Below, in pieces: positions 28,975-39,100 of a stretch of DNA of 64,000 bases (positions are counted from its first letter, which is position 1; every line of letters begins with the position of its first letter). The notes below the pieces were generated by a model that saw nothing but the letters and a program-made list of their open reading frames with translations, was not told the DNA's origin and searched no databases. The DNA comes from Xanthomonas boreopolis (lineage in GTDB: Bacteria > Pseudomonadota > Gammaproteobacteria > Xanthomonadales > Xanthomonadaceae). The position numbers were made by a program, and so were the translations under genes. The DNA lies in NCBI GenBank assembly GCA_014654535.1, contig BNBA01000013.1:47262-111261 (forward strand), given 5' to 3'.

Positions 28975-29718
28975 ATGAACCGTCTGCAAGGCAAGCGTTG
29001 CCTGATCACCGCCGCCGGCGCCGGGATCGGCCGCGAGAGCGCGCTGGCCTGCGCGCGCGAGGGCGCGCTGGTGCTGGCCACCGACGTCGACGCCGCCGCG
29101 CTCGATGCGCTGGCCGCCGAGCATCCGGCGATCGCCGTGCAGGCGCTGGACGTCACCGATCCGGCCGCGATCGCGGCGCTGGTCGAGGCGCAGGGCCCGT
29201 TCGACGTGCTGTTCAACTGCGCCGGCTACGTGCACCAGGGCAGCATCCTGGACTGCGATGCCGAGGCCTGGCGGCGCTCGTTCGCGATCAACGTCGACGC
29301 GATGTACCACACCTGCCGCGCGGTGCTGCCGGGCATGCTGGCGCGAGGCCGCGGCAGCATCGTCAACATGTCCTCGGTCGCCTCCAGCATCAAGGGCGTG
29401 CCCAACCGCTTCGCCTATGGCGCCACCAAGGCCGCGGTGATCGGCCTGAGCAAGGCGATCGCCGCCGACTACGTCGCGCGCGGCATCCGCTGCAACGCGA
29501 TCTGCCCGGGCACGGTGAAGACGCCGTCGCTGGCGCAGCGCGTGGCCGCGCTCGGCGGCGACGAGCAGGCGGTGTGGAAGAGCTTCACCGACCGCCAGCC
29601 GATGGGCCGGCTCGGCGACCCGCGCGAGATCGCGCAGCTGGTCGTCTACCTGGCCTCCGACGAATCGTCCTTCACCACCGGCCAGACCCACGTCATCGAC
29701 GGCGGCTGGTCCAACTGA
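28975..29718 (+). CDS. 2-keto-3-deoxy-L-fuconate dehydrogenase (SDR family)
   Basis: The 247-residue short-chain dehydrogenase has the cofactor motif ITAAGAGIGRESA, NCAGYV, the catalytic Ser in NMSSVASSIKG and YGATKAAV (YxxxK), and the C-terminal DESSFTTGQTHVIDGG. In the non-phosphorylated L-fucose pathway this enzyme oxidises 2-keto-3-deoxy-L-fuconate to the 2,4-diketo acid with NAD. The ATG at 28975 lies 19 bases past the hairpin array. The role is assigned from operon position. Confidence 0.88.
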   Translation: MNRLQGKRCLITAAGAGIGRESALACAREGALVLATDVDAAALDALAAEHPAIAVQALDVTDPAAIAALVEAQGPFDVLFNCAGYVHQGSILDCDAEAWRRSFAINVDAMYHTCRAVLPGMLARGRGSIVNMSSVASSIKGVPNRFAYGATKAAVIGLSKAIAADYVARGIRCNAICPGTVKTPSLAQRVAALGGDEQAVWKSFTDRQPMGRLGDPREIAQLVVYLASDESSFTTGQTHVIDGGWSN

Positions 29719-29742
29719 TCCCGCCCCAGGAAGAGGAACCCC

Positions 29743-30597
29743 ATGAAACTCGTACGCTACGGCGCACCCGGCCAGGAACGCCCCGGCCTGCTCGACGGCG
29801 AGGGCCGCATCCGCGACCTGTCGGGCATCATCGACGACATCGCCGGCGAGCACCTGACCGCCCGCGGCCTGCAGCGGCTGCGCGCGCTCGACCCGGCCTC
29901 GCTGCCGAAGGTGGACGGCGAGGTGCGCTACGGCGCCGCGGTCGGCCGCGTCGGCAAGTTCATCTGCGTCGGCCTGAACTACGCCGACCACGCCGCCGAA
30001 TCCGGCATGGAAGTGCCGAAGATGCCGGTGCTGTTCATGAAGGCCACCACCGCGATCAGCGGGCCCAACGACACCGTGGTGATCCCGCGCGGCTCGAAGA
30101 AGACCGACTGGGAGGTCGAGCTGGGCGTGGTGATCGGCGACGTCGCGCGCGACGTGCCGCTGGAGGAGGCGATGAAGCACGTCGCCGGCTACGTGGTGGT
30201 CAACGATTTGTCCGAGCGCGAGTTCCAGCTCGAGCACGGCGGGCAATGGGTCAAGGGCAAGAGCGCCGACACCTTCGGCCCGATCGGCCCGTGGCTGGTC
30301 ACCGCCGACGAGATACCCGACCCGCAGGATCTGTCGATGTGGCTGGAGGTCAACGGCCACCGCTACCAGGACGGCAGCTCCCGCACGATGGTGTTCGGCG
30401 TGGCCGAGCTGGTCAGCCACATCAGCCGCTACATGACGCTGATGCCGGGTGACGTCATCAGCACCGGCACGCCGCCGGGCGTCGGCCTGGGCCAGAAGCC
30501 ACCGGTCTATCTCAAGCCGGGCGACGTGATGGAACTGGAGATCCAGGGCCTGGGCCGGCAGCGCCAGGCCGTGGTCGCGCATCCGCGCGAGGCGTAA
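29743..30597 (+). CDS. 2,4-diketo-3-deoxy-L-fuconate hydrolase (FAH family)
   Basis: The 284-residue fumarylacetoacetate hydrolase-fold protein has CVGLNYADHAAESG, the metal-binding WEVELGVVIG (ExE) and VVNDLSERE, KSADTFGPIGPWL and STGTPPGVGLG. In the fuc pathway it cleaves 2,4-diketo-3-deoxy-L-fuconate to pyruvate and L-lactate. It is preceded by GAAGAGGAAC, a good ribosome site. The specificity is from the gene set; the fold and catalytic residues are clear. Confidence 0.9.
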   Translation: MKLVRYGAPGQERPGLLDGEGRIRDLSGIIDDIAGEHLTARGLQRLRALDPASLPKVDGEVRYGAAVGRVGKFICVGLNYADHAAESGMEVPKMPVLFMKATTAISGPNDTVVIPRGSKKTDWEVELGVVIGDVARDVPLEEAMKHVAGYVVVNDLSEREFQLEHGGQWVKGKSADTFGPIGPWLVTADEIPDPQDLSMWLEVNGHRYQDGSSRTMVFGVAELVSHISRYMTLMPGDVISTGTPPGVGLGQKPPVYLKPGDVMELEIQGLGRQRQAVVAHPREA

Positions 30598-30660
30598 TGC
30601 CGCTTGAAGCCCCTCTCCCGCAGGGAGAAGGAAATAGCATCTCCCTCCACCTGGATCCCC

Positions 30661-31974
30661 ATGAACACCATCGTCGCCCTCGAAACCCACGACGTCCGCT
30701 TCCCCACCTCGCGCGAACTGGACGGTTCGGACGCGATGAACCCCGATCCCGACTACTCCGCCGCCTACCTGGTGCTGCGCACCGACGCCGCCGACGGACT
30801 GGCCGGACATGGCCTGGTGTTCACCATCGGCCGCGGCAACGACGTGCAGACGGCCGCGGTGGCGGCCCTGGCCGACTACGTCGTCGGCCTGCGCGTGGAA
30901 GATGTGGTCGCCGACCTCGGCGGCTTCGCGCGCCGGCTCACCAACGATTCGCAGCTGCGCTGGCTCGGCCCGGAAAAGGGCGTGATGCACATGGCGATCG
31001 GCGCGGTGATCAACGCTGCCTGGGACCTGGCCGCGCGCCGGGCCGGCAAGCCGCTGTGGCGCTACATCGCCGAGCTCGCGCCGGAGCAGCTGGTCGACAC
31101 GATCGACTTCCGCTACCTCACCGACGCGCTCACCCGCGACGAAGCGCTGGCGCTGCTGCGCGCCTCCGAGCCGCACAAGGCCGAGCGCATCGCCGCGCTG
31201 GTCGAGCAGGGCTACCCGGCCTACACCACCTCGCCCGGCTGGCTGGGCTACTCCGACGAGAAGCTGGTGCGGCTGGCGAAGGAAGCGGTGGCCGACGGCT
31301 TCCGCACCATCAAGCTGAAGGTGGGCGCCAGCGTCGAGGACGACATCCGCCGCTGCCGGTTGGCGCGCGAGGCGATCGGCCCGGACGTCGCGATGGCGGT
31401 GGACGCCAACCAGCGCTGGGACGTCGGCCCGGCGATCGAGTGGATGCGCCAGCTCGCCCGGTTCGACATCGCCTGGATCGAGGAGCCGACCAGCCCGGAC
31501 GACGTGCTCGGCCACGCCGCGATCCGCCGCGGCATCGCGCCGGTGCCGGTATCCACCGGCGAGCACACCCAGAACCGCGTGGTGTTCAAGCAACTGCTGC
31601 AGGCCGGCGCGGTGGACCTGATCCAGATCGACGCCGCGCGCGTGGGCGGCGTCAACGAGAACCTGGCGATCCTGCTGCTGGCGGCCAAGTTCGGCGTGCG
31701 CGTGTTCCCGCATGCCGGCGGCGTGGGCCTGTGCGAGCTGGTGCAGCACCTGGCGATGGCCGATTTCGTGGCGATCACCGGGCGCAAGGAGGACCGCGCG
31801 ATCGAGTTCGTCGACCACCTGCACCAGCACTTCGTCGATCCGGTGCGGATCGAGCGCGGCCGCTACCTGGCGCCGCAGGCGCCGGGGTTCTCGGCCGAGA
31901 TGCATGCGGCATCGATCGCCGAGTTCCGGTATCCGGACGGGCGCTTCTGGGTAGAGGATCTGGCGAAGGGTTGA
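30661..31974 (+). CDS. fucD: L-fuconate dehydratase
   Basis: The 437-residue enolase-superfamily protein begins [20 protein letters not shown] and matches the well-studied X. campestris FucD pattern. The catalytic KxK is in IKLKVG, metal ligands are in [18 protein letters not shown] and STGEHTQN, and the catalytic His is in [13 protein letters not shown]. It dehydrates L-fuconate to 2-keto-3-deoxy-L-fuconate. An in-frame ATG at 30604 would add 19 residues derived from a spacer repeat, so 30661 is used. It is the last plus-strand gene of the operon. Confidence 0.95.
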   Translation: MNTIVALETHDVRFPTSRELDGSDAMNPDPDYSAAYLVLRTDAADGLAGHGLVFTIGRGNDVQTAAVAALADYVVGLRVEDVVADLGGFARRLTNDSQLRWLGPEKGVMHMAIGAVINAAWDLAARRAGKPLWRYIAELAPEQLVDTIDFRYLTDALTRDEALALLRASEPHKAERIAALVEQGYPAYTTSPGWLGYSDEKLVRLAKEAVADGFRTIKLKVGASVEDDIRRCRLAREAIGPDVAMAVDANQRWDVGPAIEWMRQLARFDIAWIEEPTSPDDVLGHAAIRRGIAPVPVSTGEHTQNRVVFKQLLQAGAVDLIQIDAARVGGVNENLAILLLAAKFGVRVFPHAGGVGLCELVQHLAMADFVAITGRKEDRAIEFVDHLHQHFVDPVRIERGRYLAPQAPGFSAEMHAASIAEFRYPDGRFWVEDLAKG

Positions 31975-32054
31975 GCCCCTCGGAGCATCCCTCGTCACTC
32001 CCGCGAAAGCGGGAATAACGAGTTCGGCCCGATGGCAGGCGCTGCTCGCAGCGC

Positions 32055-32429
32055 TTACGCCGTCGCGCGGCCGCCCTGCACCACCACCGCCTCGCTCAAC
32101 GCGAAGATCCGCAGAGCCTCGCGCCACTTCTCCCCAGGCGCGGAACCCGGCAACGGCTTCTGGAAGCGCCACATCAGTTCTTCCCAGGCCTGCACGCGCG
32201 GGTTGGCCGCATCGGCCTTCGCCTTGGCCTCCGGCGAGTAGTCCTCGTCCACGTCCATCAGCATCACCAGCCGGTCGCCGCTGCGGAAGATCTCCAGCTC
32301 GCGGATGCCGGCCCCGGACAGCGAGGCGACGATCTCCGGCCATACCGTGTCGGCGCGATGCCAGCGTTCGTACTCGGCGATCAACGCCGGATCGTCGTAC
32401 AGGTCCAGCACGTAGCAATGGCGCGGCAT
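32055..32429 (-). CDS. L-rhamnose/L-fucose mutarotase family protein (DUF718)
   Basis: The 124-residue protein has the RhaM-type features CYVLDLYDDPALIAEYERWH, IRELEIFRSGDRLVMLMDVDEDY and EELMWRFQKPLPG. This family interconverts the anomers of L-rhamnose or L-fucose. In this locus it should supply the anomer used by the L-fucose dehydrogenase. It follows fucP on the minus strand 3 bases after its start-stop junction and is co-transcribed with it. Confidence 0.88.
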   Translation of the reverse strand: MPRHCYVLDLYDDPALIAEYERWHRADTVWPEIVASLSGAGIRELEIFRSGDRLVMLMDVDEDYSPEAKAKADAANPRVQAWEELMWRFQKPLPGSAPGEKWREALRIFALSEAVVVQGGRATA

Positions 32430-32432
32430 TCG

Positions 32433-33731
32433 TCAGGCTCCGGAAGCGGCGGGCACGGCGCGGCGCGCGCGCAGCGCGAAGGCGAGGATCACCGCGAAGC
32501 ACAGCGCCGGCACCGCGATGGCCCAGTGGATGCCGGCCAGGTCGGAGACGCCGCCCATCAGCGCGGTCAGCAGCGCGCCGCCGATGATCGCCATCACCAG
32601 CAGCGAGGAACCGAGCTTGCGACGGTCGTCGTCCAGCCCGTCCAGGCCGAGCGCGAAGATGGTCGGGAACATCACCGACATGAAGAGGCTGGCGGCGACC
32701 AGCGCGTACAGGCCGATCCAGCCCGGCAACGCGATGGCCACCGCGCACAGCGCCAGGTCGATCGCCGCGAACGCGGCCAGCAGGCGCGCCGGCGGCACCA
32801 GCCGCAGCAGCGCCGTGCCGATGAAGCGCCCGGCCATGAACAGCACCAGCGACAGGGTCAGGAAGCCGGCCGCGGTCTTCTCGGGCGTGCCCGGCACCGC
32901 GTCCTGCAGGTAGCGGATCAGGTAGCTCCAGATGCCGACCTGCGCGCCGACGTAGAAGAACTGCGCCACCACCGCGAACACGAACAGGCGGTTGCGCAGC
33001 AGCGCGCCCAGCTGCGAGCGGCCGGTGGCCGCCGCCCCGGCCTCGCCGTGCGTGGCCGGGAATTTCACGCAGGCGATCAGCACCGCCCACAGCACCACCA
33101 CGATGCCGATCGTCAGGTACGGCCCCTGCACCGCCGCGGACTCGGCGGCGAAGTAGGCCTCGCGCGCGGCGGGCGCCATCGCCGCCAGCTCCTGCGCGCT
33201 GTGCTCCACCCCGGAGAAGATGAAGTGCTGGCCGATCAGCACGCCGGTGATCGAGCCGAGCGGATTGAACGCCTGCGCCAGGTTCAACCGCCGCGCCGCG
33301 CCTTCGGCCGGGCCGAGCACGGTCACCAACGGGTTGGCGGTGGTCTCCAGGAACGCCAGGCCGCTGGCGATCACGAACAGCGCCAGCAGGAACAGGCCGT
33401 AGGCATGCTCCTGCGCCGCCGGGTAGAACAGGAACGCGCCGGCCGCGTACAGCAGCAGCCCGAGCACCACCGCCGCCTTGTAGCTGTAGCGGCGCATGAA
33501 CATCGCCGCGGGCATCGCGAACACGAAATAGCCCAGGTAGAACGCGCTCTGCACCAGCCCGGCCTGCAGGTCCGACAGTTCGAAGGCCTTCTTGAACTGC
33601 TTGATCAGGATGTCGTTGAGGTTGTTCGCCACGCCCCAGAAGAAGAACAGGCTGACGATCAGCACCAACGGCACCAGGGCCGTGCGGGCCAGGTTGCCGG
33701 ACGCAACCGTGGCGTTGTCGCTGTAATGCAT
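32433..33731 (-). CDS. fucP: L-fucose:H+ symporter
   Basis: The 432-residue MFS protein has FFFWGVANNLNDILIKQFKKA in helix 1, SAFYLGYFVFAMPAAMFMRR in helix 2, and GLAFLETTANPLVTVLGP, the FucP-family signatures, with about twelve membrane helices. It imports L-fucose across the inner membrane. The ATG at 33731 is preferred to one at 33806, which gives an Arg/His-rich extension. It is transcribed away from the IclR gene, and the shared upstream region holds a candidate operator. Confidence 0.92.
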   Translation of the reverse strand: MHYSDNATVASGNLARTALVPLVLIVSLFFFWGVANNLNDILIKQFKKAFELSDLQAGLVQSAFYLGYFVFAMPAAMFMRRYSYKAAVVLGLLLYAAGAFLFYPAAQEHAYGLFLLALFVIASGLAFLETTANPLVTVLGPAEGAARRLNLAQAFNPLGSITGVLIGQHFIFSGVEHSAQELAAMAPAAREAYFAAESAAVQGPYLTIGIVVVLWAVLIACVKFPATHGEAGAAATGRSQLGALLRNRLFVFAVVAQFFYVGAQVGIWSYLIRYLQDAVPGTPEKTAAGFLTLSLVLFMAGRFIGTALLRLVPPARLLAAFAAIDLALCAVAIALPGWIGLYALVAASLFMSVMFPTIFALGLDGLDDDRRKLGSSLLVMAIIGGALLTALMGGVSDLAGIHWAIAVPALCFAVILAFALRARRAVPAASGA

Positions 33732-33815
33732 GCGCCCGCCCCTCCCAAGGCCTGCGGCACTGCTGGAATGTGGTCGGAGGGTAATGCGGCCGGCCGCATC
33801 ATGCAAATATAAAAT

Positions 33816-33837
33816 GTTCGTTCATATGTGGACGAAC
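33816..33837. promoter_or_regulatory. Candidate IclR operator between fucP and the regulator gene
   Basis: GTTCGT (33816) and ACGAAC (33832) form an inverted repeat around TCATATGTGG. The site lies in the AT-richer stretch between divergent fucP and the IclR gene and shares TTCATAT and CGAAC with the palindrome at 26789. Confidence 0.5.
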
Positions 33838-33975
33838 GGACCACGCTCCACCTCCGCTTTCCGGGGATGCTTCCGGCAGGCGGCCCGGAAGACGAAGATC
33901 GGATCCGGCCGGAGGACCCCATGGTCCGCCGCATCGATCCTTGTACGCTATCCCGAACCACGACCTGCCTGGCGG

Positions 33976-34746
33976 ATGAACAACCCTTCCCTTCCCAAGT
34001 ACCGTGCCCCCGCCCTCGACAAGGGCCTGGACATCCTGGAGCTGCTGGCGCGCCACGGCCGGCCGCAGACCATGGGCGAGATCGCGCAGGGCATCGGGCG
34101 CTCGCGCGGGGAGATCTTCCGGATGCTGCAGGTACTGGAGGAGCGCGGCTACCTGACCCGCGACGGCGAGGGCAGCTACGTGCTGACCAACCGGTTGTTC
34201 ATGCTCGGCATGCAGCAGCCGCAGGTGCAGAACGTCACCGAGGCGGCGCTGCCGGTGATGCGGCGGCTGGCCGACGAGATCGCCCAGCCCTGCCACCTGG
34301 TCGCCCCGTCCGAGGACCAGATCGTGGTGATCGCGCAGATGGACGTGCCCAGCGACCTCGGCCTCGTGGTGCGGCCGGGCCATCGCCGGCCGCTGGCGCA
34401 TTCCACGTCGGGGTTGGTGCTGTTCGCGTTCCAGCATCCGGACGTGCAGGCGCACTGGCTGGCGATGCTGGATGCCGGCCCGGTGCCCTACGACCGCGAG
34501 GCGTTCGTGCAGGCGGCACGGGCGGTGCACGAGGCCGGTTACGCCATGCAGGCCAGCGAGGCCGTGGTCGGCGTGGTCGACCTCACCGCGCCGATCCTGC
34601 AGCACGGCAGCGCCACCTACACGCTGACCGTGCCCTTCATCGAACGCCGCCCCGAGCGCGTCGGCGCGCGCACGGCGCTGGACGCCCTGCGCGCCGCCGC
34701 CGCCGAGATCTCGCGCGCGCTCAGCTACGCGCCGCCGCGCGCCTGA
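33976..34746 (+). CDS. IclR-family transcriptional regulator of the fuc genes
   Basis: The 256-residue protein has an N-terminal winged HTH (LDKGLDILELLARHGRPQTM then IGRSRGEIFRMLQVLEERGYL) and a C-terminal IclR effector domain (PCHLVAPSEDQIVVIAQM, GHRRPLAHSTSGLVLFAF, VDLTAPIL). IclR proteins usually bind catabolic intermediates. Its place at the end of the fuc locus, divergent from fucP, makes it the likely regulator, with L-fucose or a pathway acid as effector. The ATG at 33976 is set by the HTH. Confidence 0.9.
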   Translation: MNNPSLPKYRAPALDKGLDILELLARHGRPQTMGEIAQGIGRSRGEIFRMLQVLEERGYLTRDGEGSYVLTNRLFMLGMQQPQVQNVTEAALPVMRRLADEIAQPCHLVAPSEDQIVVIAQMDVPSDLGLVVRPGHRRPLAHSTSGLVLFAFQHPDVQAHWLAMLDAGPVPYDREAFVQAARAVHEAGYAMQASEAVVGVVDLTAPILQHGSATYTLTVPFIERRPERVGARTALDALRAAAAEISRALSYAPPRA

Positions 34747-34870
34747 AGCAGGCGTCCGTATTGCCCATTCCCGGAGCATCGGGAACACCTTTCCTGGCAA
34801 CACGGGAATCACGGGCGTCGTGTCATCCGGTCCTCGAGCGACCAACCGACCGCTTGCATCGCTGGCGATC

Positions 34871-34936
34871 GTGGGAGGGACTCCGGTCCCGACAGGACTT
34901 TACTGGCCATCTGTCGGGACCGGAGTTCCTCCCGCA
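34871..34936. repeat. REP pair (BIME-like) between the IclR gene and mntP
   Basis: GTGGGAGGGACTCCGGTCCC and the inverted GGGACCGGAGTTCCTCCCGC, joined by GACAGGACTTTACTGGCCATCTG. The core has CCGG where the other copies have TCAG, changed on both arms, so the stem is preserved. Confidence 0.85.
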
Positions 34937-35098
34937 GGAGCATCCGTTCCAACGACGCTTGAACGTAGGCGCCTTCTGGAAGTCGCCCGCATCCCACGCG
35001 AACGGTATCGATAGCCAAGGCTATGAAGATCAGACCGACCTTCGCGTTTCGGCGAATCGGTTTTTTCCGGCGATTGCGCGGTTAGACTGCGCGTCCCT

Positions 35099-35195
35099 TC
35101 TGGGGAGTAGCCTGCTTCCTGCACCAGGAAGCGCCCGCGTCAACACACTCGGCCGATGCGCCGTGGCGCGGGCAACCATCCGGGTTGGCGAGACC
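35099..35195 (+). ncRNA. yybP-ykoY manganese riboswitch
   Basis: The leader has the family's conserved blocks in order: GGGGAGTAGC (35102-35111), a variable hairpin (CTTCCTGCACCAGGAAG), TCAACACACTCGG (35140-35152), a second helix with GCCGTGGCGCGGGC, and CCGGGTTGGCGAGACC (35180-35195). These form the two Mn-binding internal loops. It ends 73 bases before mntP, the normal target. Mn2+ binding should raise expression of the exporter. Confidence 0.92.
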
Positions 35196-35268
35196 AGCGG
35201 CACGCGTGCGCAACGACGGTTGGGCGCGGACGCGCGCCGTTGCCGCTTCGCCCGACCGCGTTGCCCCC

Positions 35269-35841
35269 ATGTCTTTCTTCTCCATCCTGCTCATCGGCCT
35301 GGCCATGTCGACCGACGCGTTCGCCGCGGCGATCGGCAAGGGCGCGGCGATGCGGCGCCCGCAACTGCGCGACGCGTTGCGCGCCGGCATCGTCTTCGGC
35401 CTCATCGAAACGATCACGCCGCTGCTCGGCTGGCTGCTGGGCCGCGCCGCCTCCCAGTACGTCGCATCGTTCGACCACTGGATCGCGTTCGGCCTGCTCG
35501 GCGCGCTCGGCATCCACATGATCGTCGCCGGCCTGCGCACCGACCACGACGACGATGAAACCGGCAATGGCCGCCACGGCTTGCTGGCGCTGGCGACCAC
35601 CGGCATCGCCACCAGCATCGACGCGATGGCGGTCGGCGTCAGCCTGGCGTTCCTCGACGTGCACATCGGCGTGGTCGCCACCGTCATCGGCCTGTGCACG
35701 CTGGCCATGGTCACGATCGGCATCATGCTCGGCCGCGCGCTCGGCGCCCTGGTCGGCAAGCGCGCCGAGATCGTCGGCGGCGCGATCCTGGTGATCGTGG
35801 GCAGCACGATCCTGTACGAACACCTGAGCGGGGTGGCGTAG
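35269..35841 (+). CDS. mntP: Manganese efflux pump MntP
   Basis: The 190-residue protein has six hydrophobic helices and two repeats of the family motif: [18 protein letters not shown] and [19 protein letters not shown], each with the essential Asp. It exports Mn2+ across the inner membrane. A manganese riboswitch precedes it. The ATG at 35269 is the start that gives the canonical N-terminus. Confidence 0.95.
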   Translation: MSFFSILLIGLAMSTDAFAAAIGKGAAMRRPQLRDALRAGIVFGLIETITPLLGWLLGRAASQYVASFDHWIAFGLLGALGIHMIVAGLRTDHDDDETGNGRHGLLALATTGIATSIDAMAVGVSLAFLDVHIGVVATVIGLCTLAMVTIGIMLGRALGALVGKRAEIVGGAILVIVGSTILYEHLSGVA

Positions 35842-35845
35842 TGCC

Positions 35846-35908
35846 GGGATTCGGGATTCGGGATTCGGGATTCGGGATTCGGGATTCGGGATTCGGGATT
35901 CGGGATTC
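35846..35908. repeat. GGGATTC heptamer tandem array (9 copies)
   Basis: Nine perfect GGGATTC units follow the mntP stop by 4 bases and end in GGGAAAAG. Related heptamers form the inverted repeat at 23154-23223. Confidence 0.95.
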
Positions 35909-35981
35909 GGGAAAAGCGTCTTTGCCCGGGTTCGGCTGTCAAGCGGCCTGATGCTTCTTTGCGAGCAACTCTTGCTTTTCT

Positions 35982-36047
35982 GTGGGAGGGACTTCAGTCC
36001 CGGCGGAAGGCCGGTAAAGCCCTGTCGGGACTGAAGTCCCTCCCACA
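35982..36047. repeat. REP pair (BIME-like) between mntP and the sensor kinase
   Basis: GTGGGAGGGACTTCAGTCCC and inverted GGGACTGAAGTCCCTCCCAC around GGCGGAAGGCCGGTAAAGCC. It lies between convergent genes. Confidence 0.9.
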
Positions 36048-36122
36048 ACGACACTCGATCCCGAGCAGGCCTGCCGCTTTTCCAGGTCCCGGGATCCGGC
36101 CAATGGCCCGGCTCTCCCCCGA

Positions 36123-39100
36123 TCAGGGGCCGCGCTCCTTCAACACATCGTGGAAAGCCGTCAGGAACGCCCGCAGCGAGGCCGGCTTCACCGGCTTGGT
36201 CAACAACCGGTAGCCCCGCTCGCGCGCCAGCTGCTTCAGCTCGTCGCGGCCATCGGCGGTCAGCAGCGCGCCCGGGATGTGGCGCGGCGAGGCGGCGTTG
36301 AGCGCGTCCAGCGTGTCCAGGCCATCCAGGCGGTCGTGCAGGTGGTAGTCGACCAGCATCACGTCCGGCTGCGCGCGCACCTTTTCCAGCGCGTCGTCGA
36401 CGGTGCTGGCCGCGATGACCTGCACCTGCCAGCGGCCCAGCAGCGCGCGCATGCCGTCGAGGATCTCCTGGTCGTTGTCCACGCACAGCACGCGCATGCC
36501 GGCCAGCGAGTCGCCGTTGCTGGCCGAGCGCACCGGGTCGGCCGGCGGCGCCGCGGCGCGTACGGCCGGCGCCACCCGCGGCAGCAGGATCGAGAACATG
36601 CTGCCGCGGCCGACCTGGCTGCGCGCGTTGAGCCCATGCTCGAGCAGCCGCGAGATGCGCTGGCAGATCGACAATCCCAGCCCGAGGCCCTGCTCGCCCC
36701 AGTCGAACGGCTGCTGGTAGCGGTGGAACTCGTCGAAGATCTGCTGCATGTGGTGTTCGGGGATGCCGGGACCGGTATCCCAGACCTGCAGCTCCACCTG
36801 CGCGCCGCGCCCGCGCGCGCCGAGCACGATCCGGCCCTGGCGCGTGTAGCGCAACGCGTTGGCGATGAAGTTCTGCAGCACGCGGCGCAGCAGGCGGCGG
36901 TCGCTGCGCACCCACAGCGCGCGCGGATGCACGTGCAGCTTCAGCCCGCGGCTGGCCGCGATCGGCGCGTACTGCGCGGCCAGCTCCTGCAACAGCGTGC
37001 CGGCATCGAAGACCTCCAGCGTCGGCCGCAGACCGCCGGCATCCAGGCGCGAGACGTCGAGCAGGCCGTCGAGCAGTTCCTCGGCCGCGCGCAGCGAAGC
37101 GTCCACGCGCTCGGCCAGGTGGCGCTGTTCCTCGTTGTTCTGGTGGCTGTCGCGCAACGCCGAGGCGAACAGCCGCGCCGCATTGAGCGGCTGCAGCACG
37201 TCGTGGCTGATCGCGGCCAGGAACCGGGTCTTGGATTGCTGCGCGACCTCGGCCTCGCGCGAGCGCTCGGCCACGCGCTGCTCCAGGGTCTCGTTGGCCT
37301 CCAGCAGGGCCTGCTCGGCGCGCTTGTAGTCGGTGATGTCGTTGTAGCTGGTGACGTAGCCGCCGCCGGGCAGCGCCTGGCCGCGCATCTCGATCACCTT
37401 GCCGTCGCTGCGGGTGCGTTCGAACACGTGCGGCGTGCCGGCGCGCATGTGGTTGATGCGGCGGCTGATCTGCGCCTCGACGTCGCCCTCGCCCAGTTCG
37501 CCGCGCTCGGCGTTGTAGCGGATCAGGTCGGCCACCGGGCGGCCGACGTAGAGCATGCCGTCGGGATAGCCGAACAGCTGCTGGTAGCGGCGGTTCCAGG
37601 CGGTCAGGCGCATCTCCGGATCGACCACGCTGACGCCCGCGCTGATGTTCTCCAGCGTGGTCGAGAGGATCTCCCGGTTGAAGCGCAGTTCCTGCCCGGC
37701 CTCGTCCAGCACCGCCATCACTTCGCCCAGTTCCATGCCGGAGCCGCGCAACAGGCTGGTCAGCACCAGCCGCGCCGAGGCCGCGCCGATCGAGGCGGCC
37801 AACAGGCGTTCGGTGAACTGCACCCAGGCGCGATCGGCCGCGGCGCTGGACTGCAGCTCGCGCCCCAGCAACTGCGCCTGCTCGACGAACGCGCGGTGCG
37901 CATGGCGCTCGCCGACCACGCGCTCGGCCAGAGCGAGCAGGTCGTCCACGCGCACCTGGCCGGGCCAGTCGCCGGCCACCACCGGGCGCTGCGCGTAAGG
38001 ATCGAGGAACGGCGCGGCGCGCAGGCGCTCGTCCACGCCGGGGCGCCAGCGCGCCGAGACCACCATCATCGCCCCGGTGTTGATCAACAGCGACCAGAAC
38101 GTGCCGTGCGCGAGCGGGTCCCAGCCGCTCATGCCGAACAGCTGCTGCGGGCGCAGCCAGGCGATGCCGAACGGCCCCCGCTGCAACCATGCGGGGTCGA
38201 GCACGCCGGCGTGGGTCATCGCCGGCAACAGCAACGTGTACATCCAGGTCGCGAAGCCCAGCACCATGCCGGCTTCCACGCCCTTGCGGCTGGCGCCGCG
38301 CCAGTAAAGCCCGCCGATCACGCCCGGCGCGAACTGCGCCACCGCGGCGAACGCCATCAACCCGTACGACGCCAGCGTGCTGTCGTCGCTGGAGCTGCGG
38401 TAGTAGGCGTAGGCGACCAGGGACAGCAGCAGGATCGCCAGGCGGCGGATCCACAGCACGCGGTCCGCGGCGGCGGCGCGGCCGCCTTCGCGGCGCAACA
38501 GCACCGGCATCACCAGGTCGTTGGAGACCATCGTCGCGAGCGCGATCGAGGCGACGATCACCATGCCGGTGGCGGCCGAGAATCCGCCGACATAGGCGAC
38601 CAGGGCCAGCAGCGTGCTGCCTTCGGCCAGCGGCAGCGCCAGCACCATGGCATCGTCCACCACCTGGCTGTCGCCGCCGAACAGGGCGATGCCGGCCGAG
38701 GCGATCGGCACCACCATCGCCGAGATCAGCACCAGGTAGATGCCGAACAGCCAGCGCGCGCGGCGGATGTCGCCGACGTCGCTGCATTCGACCACCGCGA
38801 CGTGGAACTGGCGCGGCAGGCAGATGATCGCGAAGAAGCTGAGCACGGTCTGCGAGATGAACCCGACCGAGGGGGTGTGGTCGAACAGCGTGCGCGCCGA
38901 GTCCACGATGTGCAGCTGGTGGTCGCCCAGCCACATCCAGGCGAACAGGCCGACCGCCAGCATCGCCGCCAGCTTGACCACCGATTCCAGCGCGATCGCC
39001 AGCATCATGCCGTGGTGGTGCTCGGTGGCATCGACCTGGCGGGTGCCGAACAGCGTGGCGAACAGCGCCATCAGCAGCGCCACGTACAGCGCCGGGTCGG

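Noticed and set aside
28785..30452. Open frame through the 51-bp array encoding a repeated CFCESLAKAPHVP peptide
   Set aside because: 51 is a multiple of 3, so all frames stay open. The frame runs on as a shadow through the real SDR and hydrolase genes.
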